Shown: one piece after another, positions 36,532 through 45,626 of the stretch
Numbering within the stretch: position 1 is the first letter of the stretch
Layout of the letters: each line of letters starts with the position of its first letter
Assembly (NCBI GenBank): GCA_936914845.1
Contig: CAKZGE010000008.1
Span: 62,001-126,000, forward strand
Source: an uncultured Chloracidobacterium sp.
Lineage (GTDB): Bacteria > Acidobacteriota > Blastocatellia > Pyrinomonadales > Pyrinomonadaceae
DNA: 64,000 nt
Direction of reading: 5' to 3'
The notes under the pieces: generated by a model
What the model was told of the DNA's origin: nothing
The model's input: the letters and a program-made list of their open reading frames with translations, nothing else
The model's database searches: none
Translations under genes and position numbers: made by a program

Positions 36532-39186
36532 ATGCATATCACACGGATCGAACTTGAGAACATCAAGTCTTACACCGACGCTCATTTTGAACTAACGACC
36601 GGCACGACCGCCATTACGGGTGAGAACGGTGCCGGAAAGACGACGCTGATAGAAGCGATCGCCTGGACACTTTTCGACCATTTAGACTACAAAAAAGACG
36701 AGTTTATGCGGCGGGGAACAAAAAAGGGCTCCGCACGCGTAAGCTTTGTCAGCTCTTCGGACGAACGCGAATATACCGTCTATCGCGATACAGGAACGGG
36801 CTACTATGTTTTTGATCCTAGGCTGAGGCTCCGTGTGGCCGATAAAAAGGAAGAGGTTCTCCGTTTTTTGTGGCAGCACCTGGGCGTTGAACCCGGCACC
36901 GACCTTTCAATGCTGTTCCGTCAGGCGATAGGCGTTCCGCAGGGTACATACACGGCGATCTTTTTGGCTCCGGCGACCGAACGCAAAAGGACCTTCGATA
37001 CGCTCATAAAAGTTGAGGAATACCGTCGCGGCTCCGAAATACTTCTTGATACCAAACGTTATTTGGACAACCAAATGTCTGAGCTCAATGTTCGGATCGC
37101 TCGGTCCGAAGGAGAGATCGCAGATGTGGACACGGTCGAACAGGAATTATCCCAGACCATGGATCAGATCAATGCCCTTTCGGCGGATATAGCGTTGGTT
37201 TCCGCGGCCATTGGGTCCAAAACCGACTCCGTCAACCGCCTTGATGAAAAATTAGCCGAGCTGGAATCGCTGCGCCGCGATCTTGCCGAGGCATCCGCCG
37301 CGTTAAAGCACACCAATTTTGTTTTTCTGCAAGCGGTTCAAGAGCAAGATTCCGCCGCGGCGGCCGCCAAGATCCTGGCATCCGTCGAAGACGGCCGGGC
37401 CAAACACCTGGCAACTATCGGATCGCTGCGTCAGCTAGACGATCGCCTCGCCGAACAAAGCCGTCTGCGGCGTGAATTTGACCAACTGCAGGCAGACATG
37501 GTCAATTTCACTCTGCAAACACGTACCCTTGAAGAAAAACTAAAAAATATCGACGCCGCGAAAGAAAGTTCGCCGATCTTGATCTCTGCCGCAGAACAGC
37601 AGCAGCAGATCGAAATTCGTCTTCAAACGTCCCGAATTGAGTTTGCGGCCGCGAATGCCGCTGCGGATGAACTTGCCCGTGTCAACCAACGGCTCGCGGA
37701 TCTTCGCACGCGATTTGCCGAACGCTCGACCCGCCTGAAAGCGGCCGAACTGGATCTGCCATTAGCCGCCGATGTTGAACGCCTACAAAAAGAAGAAAAT
37801 GCAGCGGTCGCCCAATTGGCTCAGTTGCGGGCGGCTCTCGAACGCGACGAAAAATTTCAGTCTGAGATCAAAAACGGTCTCTGCCCCATACTTTCGCAAC
37901 GCTGTCTAAATCTGAAAGACGGCGAAACGCTGGAAAACTATGTGGCGAGCCAATTTACCGAATACAAAGAAGAGATCGCCGCCGTCGAAAATCGAAAAGC
38001 CGATCTTGCGGTCAAGCTTGTGCGCTCACGGCAGGCGGAAAGATCGTCGGCTTCGATCGATGATCTGCGAAGCGAGGTAGAAGCAACAAAAGCCGAAGGC
38101 ACGCGGATCAAGGCCGAAGCCGAAGCCCTTGAAGCGAAAACGGCGAGCCGGCCCGCGATCGAAGCGTCTATAAAAGCCGACGAAGAGTTGATTAAACAAC
38201 TCGGCGACCCGCGGGCTCAGCTTCGCAGTGTCGAAGCTCAGATCGCCGAAGGTCCCGAGATCCAAGATCGCCTAAAGCTGATCGCCGCCGAAAACGCAGA
38301 TCTATTGGACAAACGATCAAAGGTCGAACGCTCGCTGGCTTTGCATGACGGCCTTGACGCCGAACGCTCAGCCCTTGCTGCCGAACGTGATCGAACGCTC
38401 GAAGCTTATCAAACCTATCTTGCCAACGAAACGGTCGCGGCGAACCTCGTTTCCGCAACGGAAAAGGCCGACCGGCTGGCGGCGGATCTTGAGCGGATCG
38501 AAGCAGCAGCAGCGATCGCCCAGAAGAAGTTTTCTGACGCCGAAACCGGCTATGACGCTAACTTTCATAGTTCGGAAAAAGAATTGCTGAGAAAGGCGGA
38601 ACAGGAGCGGACCGCACTTTCGGTCCGGCTTGAAGGATCAGAAAAAGACCGCGCCCGGCTGCAGCAGCGGATCGAAAGATTCGCAGAGATACGCTTAGCG
38701 GTACGCGATGAATATCGAGAAAAAGAAAAGGTCGGCCGGGTCAGCGATGCAGTTACTTTTATCCGCGATACGTTGAAAGAGGCCGCTCCGAAAGTTGCTA
38801 AAAATTACGTTTACCACGTCTCTGCCGAAGCAAATCAAACCTTTCGCGAGATAACGGGCGACCCGGAACGGACTCTTCGCTGGACGGAAGATTATGCCAT
38901 TATGCTCGAAGAAAAGGGTTACGAACGCCCCTTCGCCAGTCTTTCCGGCGGCGAACAGATGGCGGCGGCTCTTTCGGTCCGTCTTTCGCTTTTAAAACAA
39001 TTGTCCGACATCCGAATAGCATTTTTTGATGAACCCACGACAAATCTTGATGCGGAACGTCGCGAGAATCTCGCCGACCAGATAAGCCGGATCACCAATT
39101 TCGATCAAATACTCGTTATTTCGCACGATGACACATTCGAAGGCTATATGGATAGTGAGATCACCATCGAAAATGAACGGTCATAA
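36532..39186 (+). CDS. SMC/Rad50-like ATPase with atypical zinc hook
   Basis: 884 residues of the ABC-type chromosome/repair ATPase fold: Walker A GENGAGKTT near 30-38, long coiled coils (about 180-440 and 470-740), signature LSGGEQ at 804-809 and Walker B RIAFFDEPTTNLD with Glu834. In the middle, where Rad50/SbcC carries CxxC, it has CPILSQRC (Cys451, Cys458), a C-x6-C arrangement. It starts HITRIELENIKSYTDAHF, as SbcC does. No SbcD/Mre11 nuclease gene is adjacent; the convergent gene overlaps its end by 6 nt. DNA repair or chromosome handling is likely, but the partner is unknown. Confidence 0.8.
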   Translation: MHITRIELENIKSYTDAHFELTTGTTAITGENGAGKTTLIEAIAWTLFDHLDYKKDEFMRRGTKKGSARVSFVSSSDEREYTVYRDTGTGYYVFDPRLRLRVADKKEEVLRFLWQHLGVEPGTDLSMLFRQAIGVPQGTYTAIFLAPATERKRTFDTLIKVEEYRRGSEILLDTKRYLDNQMSELNVRIARSEGEIADVDTVEQELSQTMDQINALSADIALVSAAIGSKTDSVNRLDEKLAELESLRRDLAEASAALKHTNFVFLQAVQEQDSAAAAAKILASVEDGRAKHLATIGSLRQLDDRLAEQSRLRREFDQLQADMVNFTLQTRTLEEKLKNIDAAKESSPILISAAEQQQQIEIRLQTSRIEFAAANAAADELARVNQRLADLRTRFAERSTRLKAAELDLPLAADVERLQKEENAAVAQLAQLRAALERDEKFQSEIKNGLCPILSQRCLNLKDGETLENYVASQFTEYKEEIAAVENRKADLAVKLVRSRQAERSSASIDDLRSEVEATKAEGTRIKAEAEALEAKTASRPAIEASIKADEELIKQLGDPRAQLRSVEAQIAEGPEIQDRLKLIAAENADLLDKRSKVERSLALHDGLDAERSALAAERDRTLEAYQTYLANETVAANLVSATEKADRLAADLERIEAAAAIAQKKFSDAETGYDANFHSSEKELLRKAEQERTALSVRLEGSEKDRARLQQRIERFAEIRLAVRDEYREKEKVGRVSDAVTFIRDTLKEAAPKVAKNYVYHVSAEANQTFREITGDPERTLRWTEDYAIMLEEKGYERPFASLSGGEQMAAALSVRLSLLKQLSDIRIAFFDEPTTNLDAERRENLADQISRITNFDQILVISHDDTFEGYMDSEITIENERS

Positions 39187-40098
39187 TAGACCCAATGTGC
39201 GAAGATCGGCGATAGGTTCATCAAAAGAGCATGATCCGAACGAATTGAAACCTGCCTGTCGAAGCAGGTCGATCTGGGAAAGGCTTAGAAAATTGTCATT
39301 TCGCCAGCCGATCCCATTGGCCCGCACCCAAAAAGCTTCGGCAAATTCCTCTTCCATGATCTCTTCCAGCAAACTCACACGATAGCTTTGCCGAGCAAAG
39401 CCCGTCATCATCAGCAGATTTAAAAATCCGTGCATCGTACCTTTTGGCGCGTCTTCCGCATACGTTAACGGCCGGTAGCACCGGATCGGATGATGCAGGC
39501 CAGCGGTCGCCTTAAAAGGAACATTTGCGGCGGTACATGTTCGAACAAAACGAACGACTTCGCTCGAGTTTGGAAAAGCGTCGCTCGTGATGCCGCCGGT
39601 GCGCATTTTTGCTCGCTGTCCGCGAATTGCCAATGCCGAAACGAGGTCCGGCAGTTTGTCGTCCGCCGCGATCTCAAAATATGCCGTCACGCCCTCCGGC
39701 AAACTTTTTACGGTATTCTCGATCTTTGATTCGGAATTGGCCCGCACCTCAAGCACATCACAAACTGCAGAATCGCTCCTTTCGGCGTTGAAAGCTTTAA
39801 CCGTCCTGATCGTTTCCTGAATGTCCTCGCCGGCAAGGACAGCTAACCGCCATGGGTCTTCGACCGTATTGCCGGCCAATTCGCGGGCCGAATCCCAAAA
39901 TTCACCAAGCCTTGCCGCAGGCACCACGAACCGCCCGAGCATCCAGGCATAATTGCTGTGTTTATAAGCGGCATAATTGACGACCGCCTCTTGCATAGCC
40001 ACCTGGGAAGGCGGGAACAGGCCGGCATAATCCACTATTCCGCTCATCATTGCGCTTACTACTGCCAAACTGCGGGATATGTTATTTGAATTTGCCAT
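39181..40098 (-). CDS. Conserved hypothetical protein, unknown function
   Basis: 305 residues, soluble, without signal peptide or membrane segment. Motifs include DYAGLFPPSQVAMQEAV near the N-terminus, MRTGGITSDAFP in the middle and KATAGLHHPIRCYRP near residue 210, with an NSFGSCSFDEP C-terminus. The G-L-H-H and R-T-G-G segments suggest a TIM-barrel-like enzyme, but no family is recognised with confidence. Its 3' end overlaps the SMC-like gene by 6 nt on the opposite strand; it is divergent from ruvC. Confidence 0.6.
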   Translation of the reverse strand: MANSNNISRSLAVVSAMMSGIVDYAGLFPPSQVAMQEAVVNYAAYKHSNYAWMLGRFVVPAARLGEFWDSARELAGNTVEDPWRLAVLAGEDIQETIRTVKAFNAERSDSAVCDVLEVRANSESKIENTVKSLPEGVTAYFEIAADDKLPDLVSALAIRGQRAKMRTGGITSDAFPNSSEVVRFVRTCTAANVPFKATAGLHHPIRCYRPLTYAEDAPKGTMHGFLNLLMMTGFARQSYRVSLLEEIMEEEFAEAFWVRANGIGWRNDNFLSLSQIDLLRQAGFNSFGSCSFDEPIADLRTLGLL

Positions 40099-40234
40099 TT
40101 CGGGGAATTTATGGGATCGAATTCTATCTGCAAGAATAATGTTTATCCCGCCAATTTACAACCTTCGCCCCGGCTTGCACACCACACTGAAAATCGGTTA
40201 TCTTTTCAAACGGTTTACCTGATAAAGTATTAAA

Positions 40235-40753
40235 ATGCGTGTTTTAGGAATTGATCCGGGCAGCACAACGATGGGCTGGGGCGTGGTCGAAGGCTCCGGA
40301 TTAAAATATTCGCTCTGCGATTTCGGCACCGTCAAACCCGGTTCGTCTGAAACCTTTTCGCAACGTTTGCACAAGGTCTATCAAGGCACCTGGGAAATGA
40401 TCCAAAGATTCAAACCGGATGTCATTTCTATCGAAGACGCTTTTTTTTCGGTCAATGTGCGTTCGGCAATGAAGCTCGGAATGGTGCGCGGCGTATTGCT
40501 GCTTTTGGCAGAGCAGAACTCGATCCCGATCGCCGAATATGCTCCGCGTTTGGTCAAACAGACGATCGTTGGCCACGGCAATGCCGAAAAGCACCAGGTC
40601 GGTGAAATGGTTCGCGTGCTTTTACGTATGAAAGATGCTCCCAAGCCGCACGATGCGGCCGATGCTCTGGCGATCGCGATCTGCCATTTTCATCACGCAG
40701 GAATACGAAACCGAATTGACCTGGCAGAGCTGAAAAGTGTTCGCAAGCTCTGA
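40235..40753 (+). CDS. ruvC: Holliday junction endonuclease RuvC
   Basis: Resolves four-way DNA junctions in recombination. 172 residues, normal length. Catalytic acids: Asp7 in GIDPGS, Glu67 in SIEDAF, Asp140 and Asp143 in PHDAADALAIA. FFSVNVRSAMKLGMVRGVLL and YAPRLVKQTIVGHGNAEKHQV match RuvC. ruvA and ruvB are not in the window. It is followed by an SH3-like gene 20 nt downstream, which is probably co-transcribed but functionally unrelated. Confidence 0.94.
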   Translation: MRVLGIDPGSTTMGWGVVEGSGLKYSLCDFGTVKPGSSETFSQRLHKVYQGTWEMIQRFKPDVISIEDAFFSVNVRSAMKLGMVRGVLLLLAEQNSIPIAEYAPRLVKQTIVGHGNAEKHQVGEMVRVLLRMKDAPKPHDAADALAIAICHFHHAGIRNRIDLAELKSVRKL

Positions 40754-40773
40754 TCTCTTAGCCCGATCGACCT

Positions 40774-41541
40774 ATGAAACAAGCAGTTATCTTCCTATCT
40801 TTCGCCGTGATCCTTGCGTGCGGCCAATCGGCATTCGCACAAAAACGCCGCCCCGCCCGGTCAGTTCGGCCGGCGGCCGCAACATCCGAACCTAGAGAGG
40901 TCGGCAGCCGCATGGTCGTCATCGACGAAAAGCTTTCGGTCTTGCGGAAAGAACCTAGTCTTTTTGCTGAGGTCGTTCAAAGGATGAGGCTCGGACGGCA
41001 GGTTGTTGTGACTGCGGTTTCGGAAGCTGATGGCGTCAAGTTTTACCGTGTGGCCGCACCGGGCGGCAACGGCTGGATACAGGCAGAAGCCGTTTACGCA
41101 AAAGGGCGAAAAGCAGATGAGGAACGGTTGGCTAAGCTGATCTTGGCCTCGGATGGCTTTGATCAGATCGAGACAGCTCTCTATTTCTTTCAATTGTTTC
41201 CGGCATCGGAGCGGCGGCCAAGCATGCTGCTGCTTTTCGGAGACCTGGTGGAAAGAACGGCCGCGAAATTGGCAAAAAGTGCGTCCGGACAAATATCTCG
41301 AGGCTATATCGCAGCCGGCGGCGCTCCACCCGAAAGCTACTATCTAAACTTTGTCAGCCTTGACCGCTACCGCAAGCTCGGCATCATTTTCAAGTTTAAC
41401 CCGGCAACACGTATGTACCACTACGATGGCGCCAGCTGGCGCGAGCTGGTCCATAAATTCCCGGCTTCGCCATATGCCGCCGAAGGCACAAAAAGGCTCG
41501 AAAAGCTAAAAATCTCTTTAGAACGAAAGGCCGCCGAATGA
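40774..41541 (+). CDS. Exported SH3-like domain protein
   Basis: 255 residues with a signal peptide (AVIFLSFAVILACGQSAFAQ; the Cys suggests a possible lipobox, but the spacing is poor). A basic linker leads to an SH3b-type domain (KLSVLRKEPSLFAEVVQRMRLGRQVVVTAV ... FYRVAAPGGNGWIQAEAV, about 50-110) and a helical C-terminal half. SH3b domains often bind peptidoglycan peptides, so a cell-wall location is plausible. No catalytic motif seen. Confidence 0.65.
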   Translation: MKQAVIFLSFAVILACGQSAFAQKRRPARSVRPAAATSEPREVGSRMVVIDEKLSVLRKEPSLFAEVVQRMRLGRQVVVTAVSEADGVKFYRVAAPGGNGWIQAEAVYAKGRKADEERLAKLILASDGFDQIETALYFFQLFPASERRPSMLLLFGDLVERTAAKLAKSASGQISRGYIAAGGAPPESYYLNFVSLDRYRKLGIIFKFNPATRMYHYDGASWRELVHKFPASPYAAEGTKRLEKLKISLERKAAE

Positions 41542-41542
41542 C

Positions 41543-41947
41543 CTAGATCCAGCTTTCTCCGTCCTTGTAGATCTCCTTTTTCCAGATCGGAACTGTCCGC
41601 TTGAGTTCGTTGATCAGCCATTCGCAGGCCGCAAAAGCCGCCTTCCGGTGCGGAGCCGCAACGGCCGCCACGACGCTGGTCTCGCCGATCTCTATCGTTC
41701 CGATACGATGGATCATAACCACACTTTTTATCGGAAAAAGTTGGATGGCCTGCTCCCCTAACCTCCGCATCTCGGCGATCGCCATCGGTTCATACGCCTC
41801 ATAAAATAGGCTTTCAGTTTCCTTTCCTTCAGTAAATCGCCGGGCATATCCGCACAGTGATACCGTTGCTCCGCAATCTTCCGGAATGAACTCAGCGATG
41901 GCTTTGCCGACATCGATCGGTTCCCTGGTTATCTCAAAAAGAAACAT
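41543..41947 (-). CDS. moaE: Molybdopterin synthase catalytic subunit
   Basis: Large subunit of molybdopterin synthase, which transfers sulfur from MoaD to precursor Z. 134 residues from ATG 41947, one nucleotide after the moaD stop; an upstream in-frame ATG would lie within moaD and is rejected. Family residues: LFYEAYEPMA, MIHRIGTIEIGE, AAPHRKAAFAACEW, and PIWKKEIYKDG with the catalytic Lys. Partner MoaD is encoded directly upstream. Other moa genes are elsewhere. Confidence 0.9.
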   Translation of the reverse strand: MFLFEITREPIDVGKAIAEFIPEDCGATVSLCGYARRFTEGKETESLFYEAYEPMAIAEMRRLGEQAIQLFPIKSVVMIHRIGTIEIGETSVVAAVAAPHRKAAFAACEWLINELKRTVPIWKKEIYKDGESWI

Positions 41948-41948
41948 T

Positions 41949-42188
41949 CTATCCACCGGAGACCGCCGGAAAGAGCGCGATCTCGTCGCTCGGCTCGACC
42001 ATTTCGTTTTCGGCGGCATATCGGTGTTGGCGGGCCACCAACAATTTCATCTCCCGCAGCACAGGAAATTTTTCACGCACCCGTCCCACCAGATCGCTTA
42101 CGGTCTCTTCCGGCCGATAACCGAGGTCCGTTTCCCTTGCGCCGACGGCTTCCGCCGCGGCCCCGAAAAAGAGAATTGTGATGAGCAT
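41949..42188 (-). CDS. moaD: Molybdopterin synthase sulfur carrier subunit
   Basis: Ubiquitin-like sulfur carrier, 79 residues. LFFGAAAEAVGARETDL at the start and a C-terminal SGG for thiocarboxylation; FPAVSGG closes the protein. Overlaps none, with moaE one nucleotide downstream, so the two are coupled. Its activating enzyme MoeB is not in the window. Confidence 0.9.
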   Translation of the reverse strand: MLITILFFGAAAEAVGARETDLGYRPEETVSDLVGRVREKFPVLREMKLLVARQHRYAAENEMVEPSDEIALFPAVSGG

Positions 42189-42277
42189 GGTGCAGATCCT
42201 AGGTTCTTTCTAACTCTGTGATCGGAAATTGGCGTAAAAACGCGGCCCGGGGTGCGGCATTCGCTCTTTACCGGCAC

Positions 42278-43048
42278 CTATTTGATCGCTCCGTGGATCG
42301 GGCTTGAAGCAGATGCGTAAAGACGCCTTGCCATTCTGCCGGCAATATAGCCCAAGCGGCCCGCCTCTACGGCCAACCGCATCGCGGCAGCCATCTGTTC
42401 AGCACTTCCGGCTTCGGCGATGGCGGTGTTCATCAATATTGCATCGGCTCCGAGTTCCATTGCTATTGCAGCATCTGAAGGCACTCCCACGCCGGCATCG
42501 ACAATGATCACGGCGTCAGGCAGCTGCTCCCGCATGATCCGCAGATTCGAAGGATTCTGCACGCCCATTCCTGAACCGATCGGAGCCGCCAGCGGCATCA
42601 CCGCCGGGCACCCCGCATCGAGCAGCTTTTTGGCCATTATCAGATCGTCCGTAAAATAAGGCAGAACAATAAACCCCTCTTTGACCAGAACCTTCGCGGC
42701 CTCTAAGGTTTGTTCGTTGTCCGGCAGCAGCGTTACCTGATCTCCAATGACCTCTAATTTTATCCAGTTCGTTTCGAGAGCTTCGCGAGCCAATCGAGCC
42801 GTGCGAATAGCATGTTCTGCGTCGTAACACCCGGCCGTGTTCGGCAATATCCGCATCTGCGGATCAAGGTGGTCGAGAAAGGATTCGGAACTGCGGTCGA
42901 GCGGCACGCGGTTAACGGCGACGGTGACCATATCGGCCCCGGATGCCTTGTGAGCGAGCTTCATCTCCTCGAAAGAGCGGTATTTTCCCGTTCCGATGAT
43001 CAGACGTGAATTGAATGTGGTTCCGGCAAGTGAAAATTGATCTGACAT
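42278..43048 (-). CDS. thiG: Thiazole synthase
   Basis: Makes the thiazole phosphate of thiamine from deoxyxylulose phosphate, the ThiS thiocarboxylate and a glycine imine. 256 residues with the TIM-barrel signatures: the active-site Lys97 in NWIKLEVIGD, SRLIIGTGKY at the start, PLAAPIGSGMGVQNP and GVGVPSDAAIAMELGADAILMNTAIA. thiS lies 47 nt upstream. No TPP riboswitch is seen; the operon start is uncertain. Confidence 0.95.
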   Translation of the reverse strand: MSDQFSLAGTTFNSRLIIGTGKYRSFEEMKLAHKASGADMVTVAVNRVPLDRSSESFLDHLDPQMRILPNTAGCYDAEHAIRTARLAREALETNWIKLEVIGDQVTLLPDNEQTLEAAKVLVKEGFIVLPYFTDDLIMAKKLLDAGCPAVMPLAAPIGSGMGVQNPSNLRIMREQLPDAVIIVDAGVGVPSDAAIAMELGADAILMNTAIAEAGSAEQMAAAMRLAVEAGRLGYIAGRMARRLYASASSPIHGAIK

Positions 43049-43095
43049 GACTTTATAAAGTCAATTTTTACGCAATCTGCCGGATAAAGCAAAGC

Positions 43096-43296
43096 TTAAC
43101 CGCCGCCGACGAAATGCACGATCTCTACGCGGTCGCCTTCGCTCACCTCAACGGAAGCCCAATCCGAGCGGCGAACCACTTTCTTGTTAAGTTCCACGGC
43201 TATCCTCCGCTCCGGCAATTCTAGGTTTGCCAGAAGTTCCGCCAGGCTGGCTGTTCCTTCTACCGAGCGTTCCTCACCATTTATTATCACGTTCAT
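43096..43296 (-). CDS. thiS: Thiamine sulfur carrier protein ThiS
   Basis: 66-residue ubiquitin-like carrier ending GGG. IINGEERSVEGTASLAELLANLELPERRIAVELNKKVV is the typical beta-grasp sequence. It partners with ThiG just downstream. ThiF/MoeB, which activates it, is not encoded nearby. The gene is 33 nt downstream of a hypothetical gene. Confidence 0.93.
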   Translation of the reverse strand: MNVIINGEERSVEGTASLAELLANLELPERRIAVELNKKVVRRSDWASVEVSEGDRVEIVHFVGGG

Positions 43297-43329
43297 TGAA
43301 CGCTATTATATGAAATTTTCAGAAAGATT

Positions 43330-44169
43330 TCAGACATGGGTCACGGCCCGGCGGACCTCGATCTCTTCCCCGTCGCTCATCGCCCGGATCAAACATGCCG
43401 CTCTGCCGGTGCGAAAAGCCGGAAATTGAACGTCGATCATTGCCAACCCATTTTTATCTGTCGATGAATGAAAAAGCTGCGGACGAAAATCTGAACCGAT
43501 GACCTTTACCATGACCTGTGCTTCCGGAATGACCTTGCCGTCTGTTCCGCGAACGACCATTACGGTCAATTTGCGGGCTTCGCCGGCCTTGAAATTAGTG
43601 TTGCCGAGGACATCGAGCCTTAGTTTATTGTGGGCCGGCCGCTCGATCCCCGCTAGGTCGCTGACTACCTCTATCGCTTCTGCCGGAACGATAAAAAGAT
43701 CATTCTCAGCCAGGTCGTCTTCGACAAGCACATCGAGAAAAGGTTTCGGTATCGCATCCGGCAAAGGGGCGGGAATATCCGCCTGCGAGATCTCGATATG
43801 AGAAGCCGATACCGGTATGACGACCGCGGCTGCGGTTTCCACCTCAGCTTTCGGCTGGTGGGAAATAGCGGCCGCTATCGGCGGTTTACCTGCATCATCC
43901 TTTGCACTCAGTTTTTTAAGGTCGTCCAGACGGCCCGCTTGTACCGCGGCGCATATTAACCGATGTTGTTTGTGAAGCCTTTCCTTCAATACACGTTCAT
44001 CAAAGCCCTCAGCGACCAGATCTTCATAGGGCGTCCGTTTGCTGGCCAAGATCGTACCGCGGTGATAGACAAGCGACATGATCATCGGCGTTGATAACCC
44101 CTTATCTTCGGTCTGAACGTGATATGTCACGCCGTCAAAATCTATATCTGTATTAAAACCGGTAATCAC
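43330..44169 (-). CDS. Conserved hypothetical protein with C-terminal Ig-like domain
   Basis: 279 residues if started at GTG 44169, where the conserved-looking VITGFNTDIDFDGVTYHVQTED begins. An in-frame ATG at 44259 would add 30 unlikely residues. The N-terminal domain (about 1-80) is followed by a Pro/Val-rich linker and a beta-sandwich C-terminal domain (about 175-275: RKLTVMVVRGTDGKVIPEAQVMVKVIG). No signal peptide. The Acidobacteria-type N-terminus suggests a lineage-specific protein; function unknown. Confidence 0.6.
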   Translation of the reverse strand: MITGFNTDIDFDGVTYHVQTEDKGLSTPMIMSLVYHRGTILASKRTPYEDLVAEGFDERVLKERLHKQHRLICAAVQAGRLDDLKKLSAKDDAGKPPIAAAISHQPKAEVETAAAVVIPVSASHIEISQADIPAPLPDAIPKPFLDVLVEDDLAENDLFIVPAEAIEVVSDLAGIERPAHNKLRLDVLGNTNFKAGEARKLTVMVVRGTDGKVIPEAQVMVKVIGSDFRPQLFHSSTDKNGLAMIDVQFPAFRTGRAACLIRAMSDGEEIEVRRAVTHV

Positions 44170-44350
44170 AATGTTTATAAAGAAAGGGCGGCAAGGAGAC
44201 AATTTGGCAGCAGGATGCCGCCGGAATTTAAAATTAGCACAGCCGCCGCCGCTCGTCAACGGTTTTCTTTAAACGGTTTTAACATTCTACCCGCTTTTCA
44301 ATCCGAAGCTTCCCGGCTCTTGCAACGCCGACCGCTTTGATTTCCATTCC

Positions 44351-44379
44351 TTGACACTAATAGACCATTAACTTACGAT
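44351..44379 (+). promoter_or_regulatory. Sigma-70 promoter of the complex I operon
   Basis: A perfect TTGACA (44351-44356), 17-bp spacer and TACGAT (44374-44379, four of six, including the first two and last two bases). It starts 119 bp before the nuoA ATG, giving a leader of about 85 nt. No other strong promoter is seen in the 300 bp before nuoA. Confidence 0.6.
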
Positions 44380-44469
44380 TGACTTTACGTGTCTTTTCAG
44401 TCGTTTGTACTAGGTAAGGCATGGTTTTACGGTACAGTTTTCGACAATTAATCGATAATTTTTGAGGTA

Positions 44470-44955
44470 ATGATGTCCGGATATAACCTGATGGATTATG
44501 CCCCGTTAGCGATCATGTTCATGGTCGCGGCGGGATTTGGTGTTAGCCAATTGCTGGTTACTCAATTGATCGGCCCGCGAAAACGCACGGCCACCAAATT
44601 GATGCCTTATGAATGCGGCAAAGACCCGGTCGGCAGTGCCCGCGACCGCTTTTCCATTAAATTCTATTCCGTCGCCGTCATTTTCCTGCTTTTCGATATT
44701 GAGGTTTTGTTCATGATACCGTTCGCGGCCTCATTCAAATATCTTTTACAACAAGGCAAGATCGGCCCGGTGGCCTTTGGCACACTTGCTTTTATTGAGA
44801 TCCTGATATTTATCGCTTCGCTTGTCGTTGGCTATATTTACGTTTGGAAAAAAGGAACCTTCGATTGGGGATTGCAGGCAAGGGCAGAAGCTCGTGCCGA
44901 ATCAAAACGCTTGGCAAAGGAACGCCGCGAAGCCGCCATCAAGGTCGCCGCCTAA
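44470..44955 (+). CDS. nuoA: NADH-quinone oxidoreductase subunit A
   Basis: Membrane subunit of complex I, 161 residues. Three helices (ideal positions about 10-34, 68-90, 97-120), with the conserved KLMPYECGKDPVGSARDRFSIKFY loop whose Cys lies next to the quinone channel. Longer than E. coli NuoA by a basic, Ala/Arg-rich tail of about 30 residues. First gene of the operon; nuoB starts 5 nt downstream. Confidence 0.93.
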   Translation: MMSGYNLMDYAPLAIMFMVAAGFGVSQLLVTQLIGPRKRTATKLMPYECGKDPVGSARDRFSIKFYSVAVIFLLFDIEVLFMIPFAASFKYLLQQGKIGPVAFGTLAFIEILIFIASLVVGYIYVWKKGTFDWGLQARAEARAESKRLAKERREAAIKVAA

Positions 44956-44960
44956 GTTTT

Positions 44961-45608
44961 ATGGGTTTAGAGAATACACTTTTCGAATCTTTGCCGGATG
45001 TCGTCACGGTCAAGCTTGACGCCGTTGTCAATTGGGCGCGCAAATCAAGCTTATGGCCCGCCACCTTCGGGCTTGCGTGCTGTGCGATCGAAATGATGAA
45101 CACGGTATCTGCCCGCAACGATCTATCGCGGTTCGGTGCTGAAACATTTCGGGCTTCGCCGCGACAAGCGGACGTCATGATCGTTTCGGGCCGTGTTTCT
45201 CGAAAAATGGCACCCGTGCTCCGCCGCATCTACGACCAAATGCCCGAACCGAAATGGGTCATCTCCATGGGAGCCTGTGCAACATCCGGCGGGGTTTTCG
45301 ATAATTATGCGATCGTTCAGGGCGTCGATAAGGTGGTTCCGGTCGATATCTACGTCCCGGGTTGCCCGCCGCGTCCGGAAATGTTGGTCCATGCAATAAT
45401 GATGCTGCAGGACAAGATATCAAAAGAATCGGTGCTGGACCGGCGCGATGCATTCGAAACAGAATCGCGCATCTCGCAAGTTCCCGGCACATTGCCGGTT
45501 ACCGAAGGCACAGCTCTTGAAAAGGAAACTGAGATCGAAGTGGCCGAAAATCTCGTATCGCGGCCCTATTCGATACCGTCGCGACACGAAAAACGTCGCT
45601 CATCTTAA
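44961..45608 (+). CDS. nuoB: NADH-quinone oxidoreductase subunit B
   Basis: Carries iron-sulfur cluster N2, the last cluster before quinone. 215 residues from ATG 44961; a longer frame start at 44844 lies within nuoA and is rejected. Cluster ligands are Cys40-Cys41 (ACCAIEMM), Cys106 (MGACATSGG) and Cys135 (VPGCPPRPE). The C-terminal tail of about 40 residues is an extension over the E. coli protein. Confidence 0.95.
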   Translation: MGLENTLFESLPDVVTVKLDAVVNWARKSSLWPATFGLACCAIEMMNTVSARNDLSRFGAETFRASPRQADVMIVSGRVSRKMAPVLRRIYDQMPEPKWVISMGACATSGGVFDNYAIVQGVDKVVPVDIYVPGCPPRPEMLVHAIMMLQDKISKESVLDRRDAFETESRISQVPGTLPVTEGTALEKETEIEVAENLVSRPYSIPSRHEKRRSS

Positions 45609-45626
45609 TAGCAGATCATTATTTTT

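Noticed and set aside
43297..43329. A TPP riboswitch before thiS
   Set aside because: Only 33 bp lie upstream of thiS, within which no THI-box sequence (CTGAGA) is seen.
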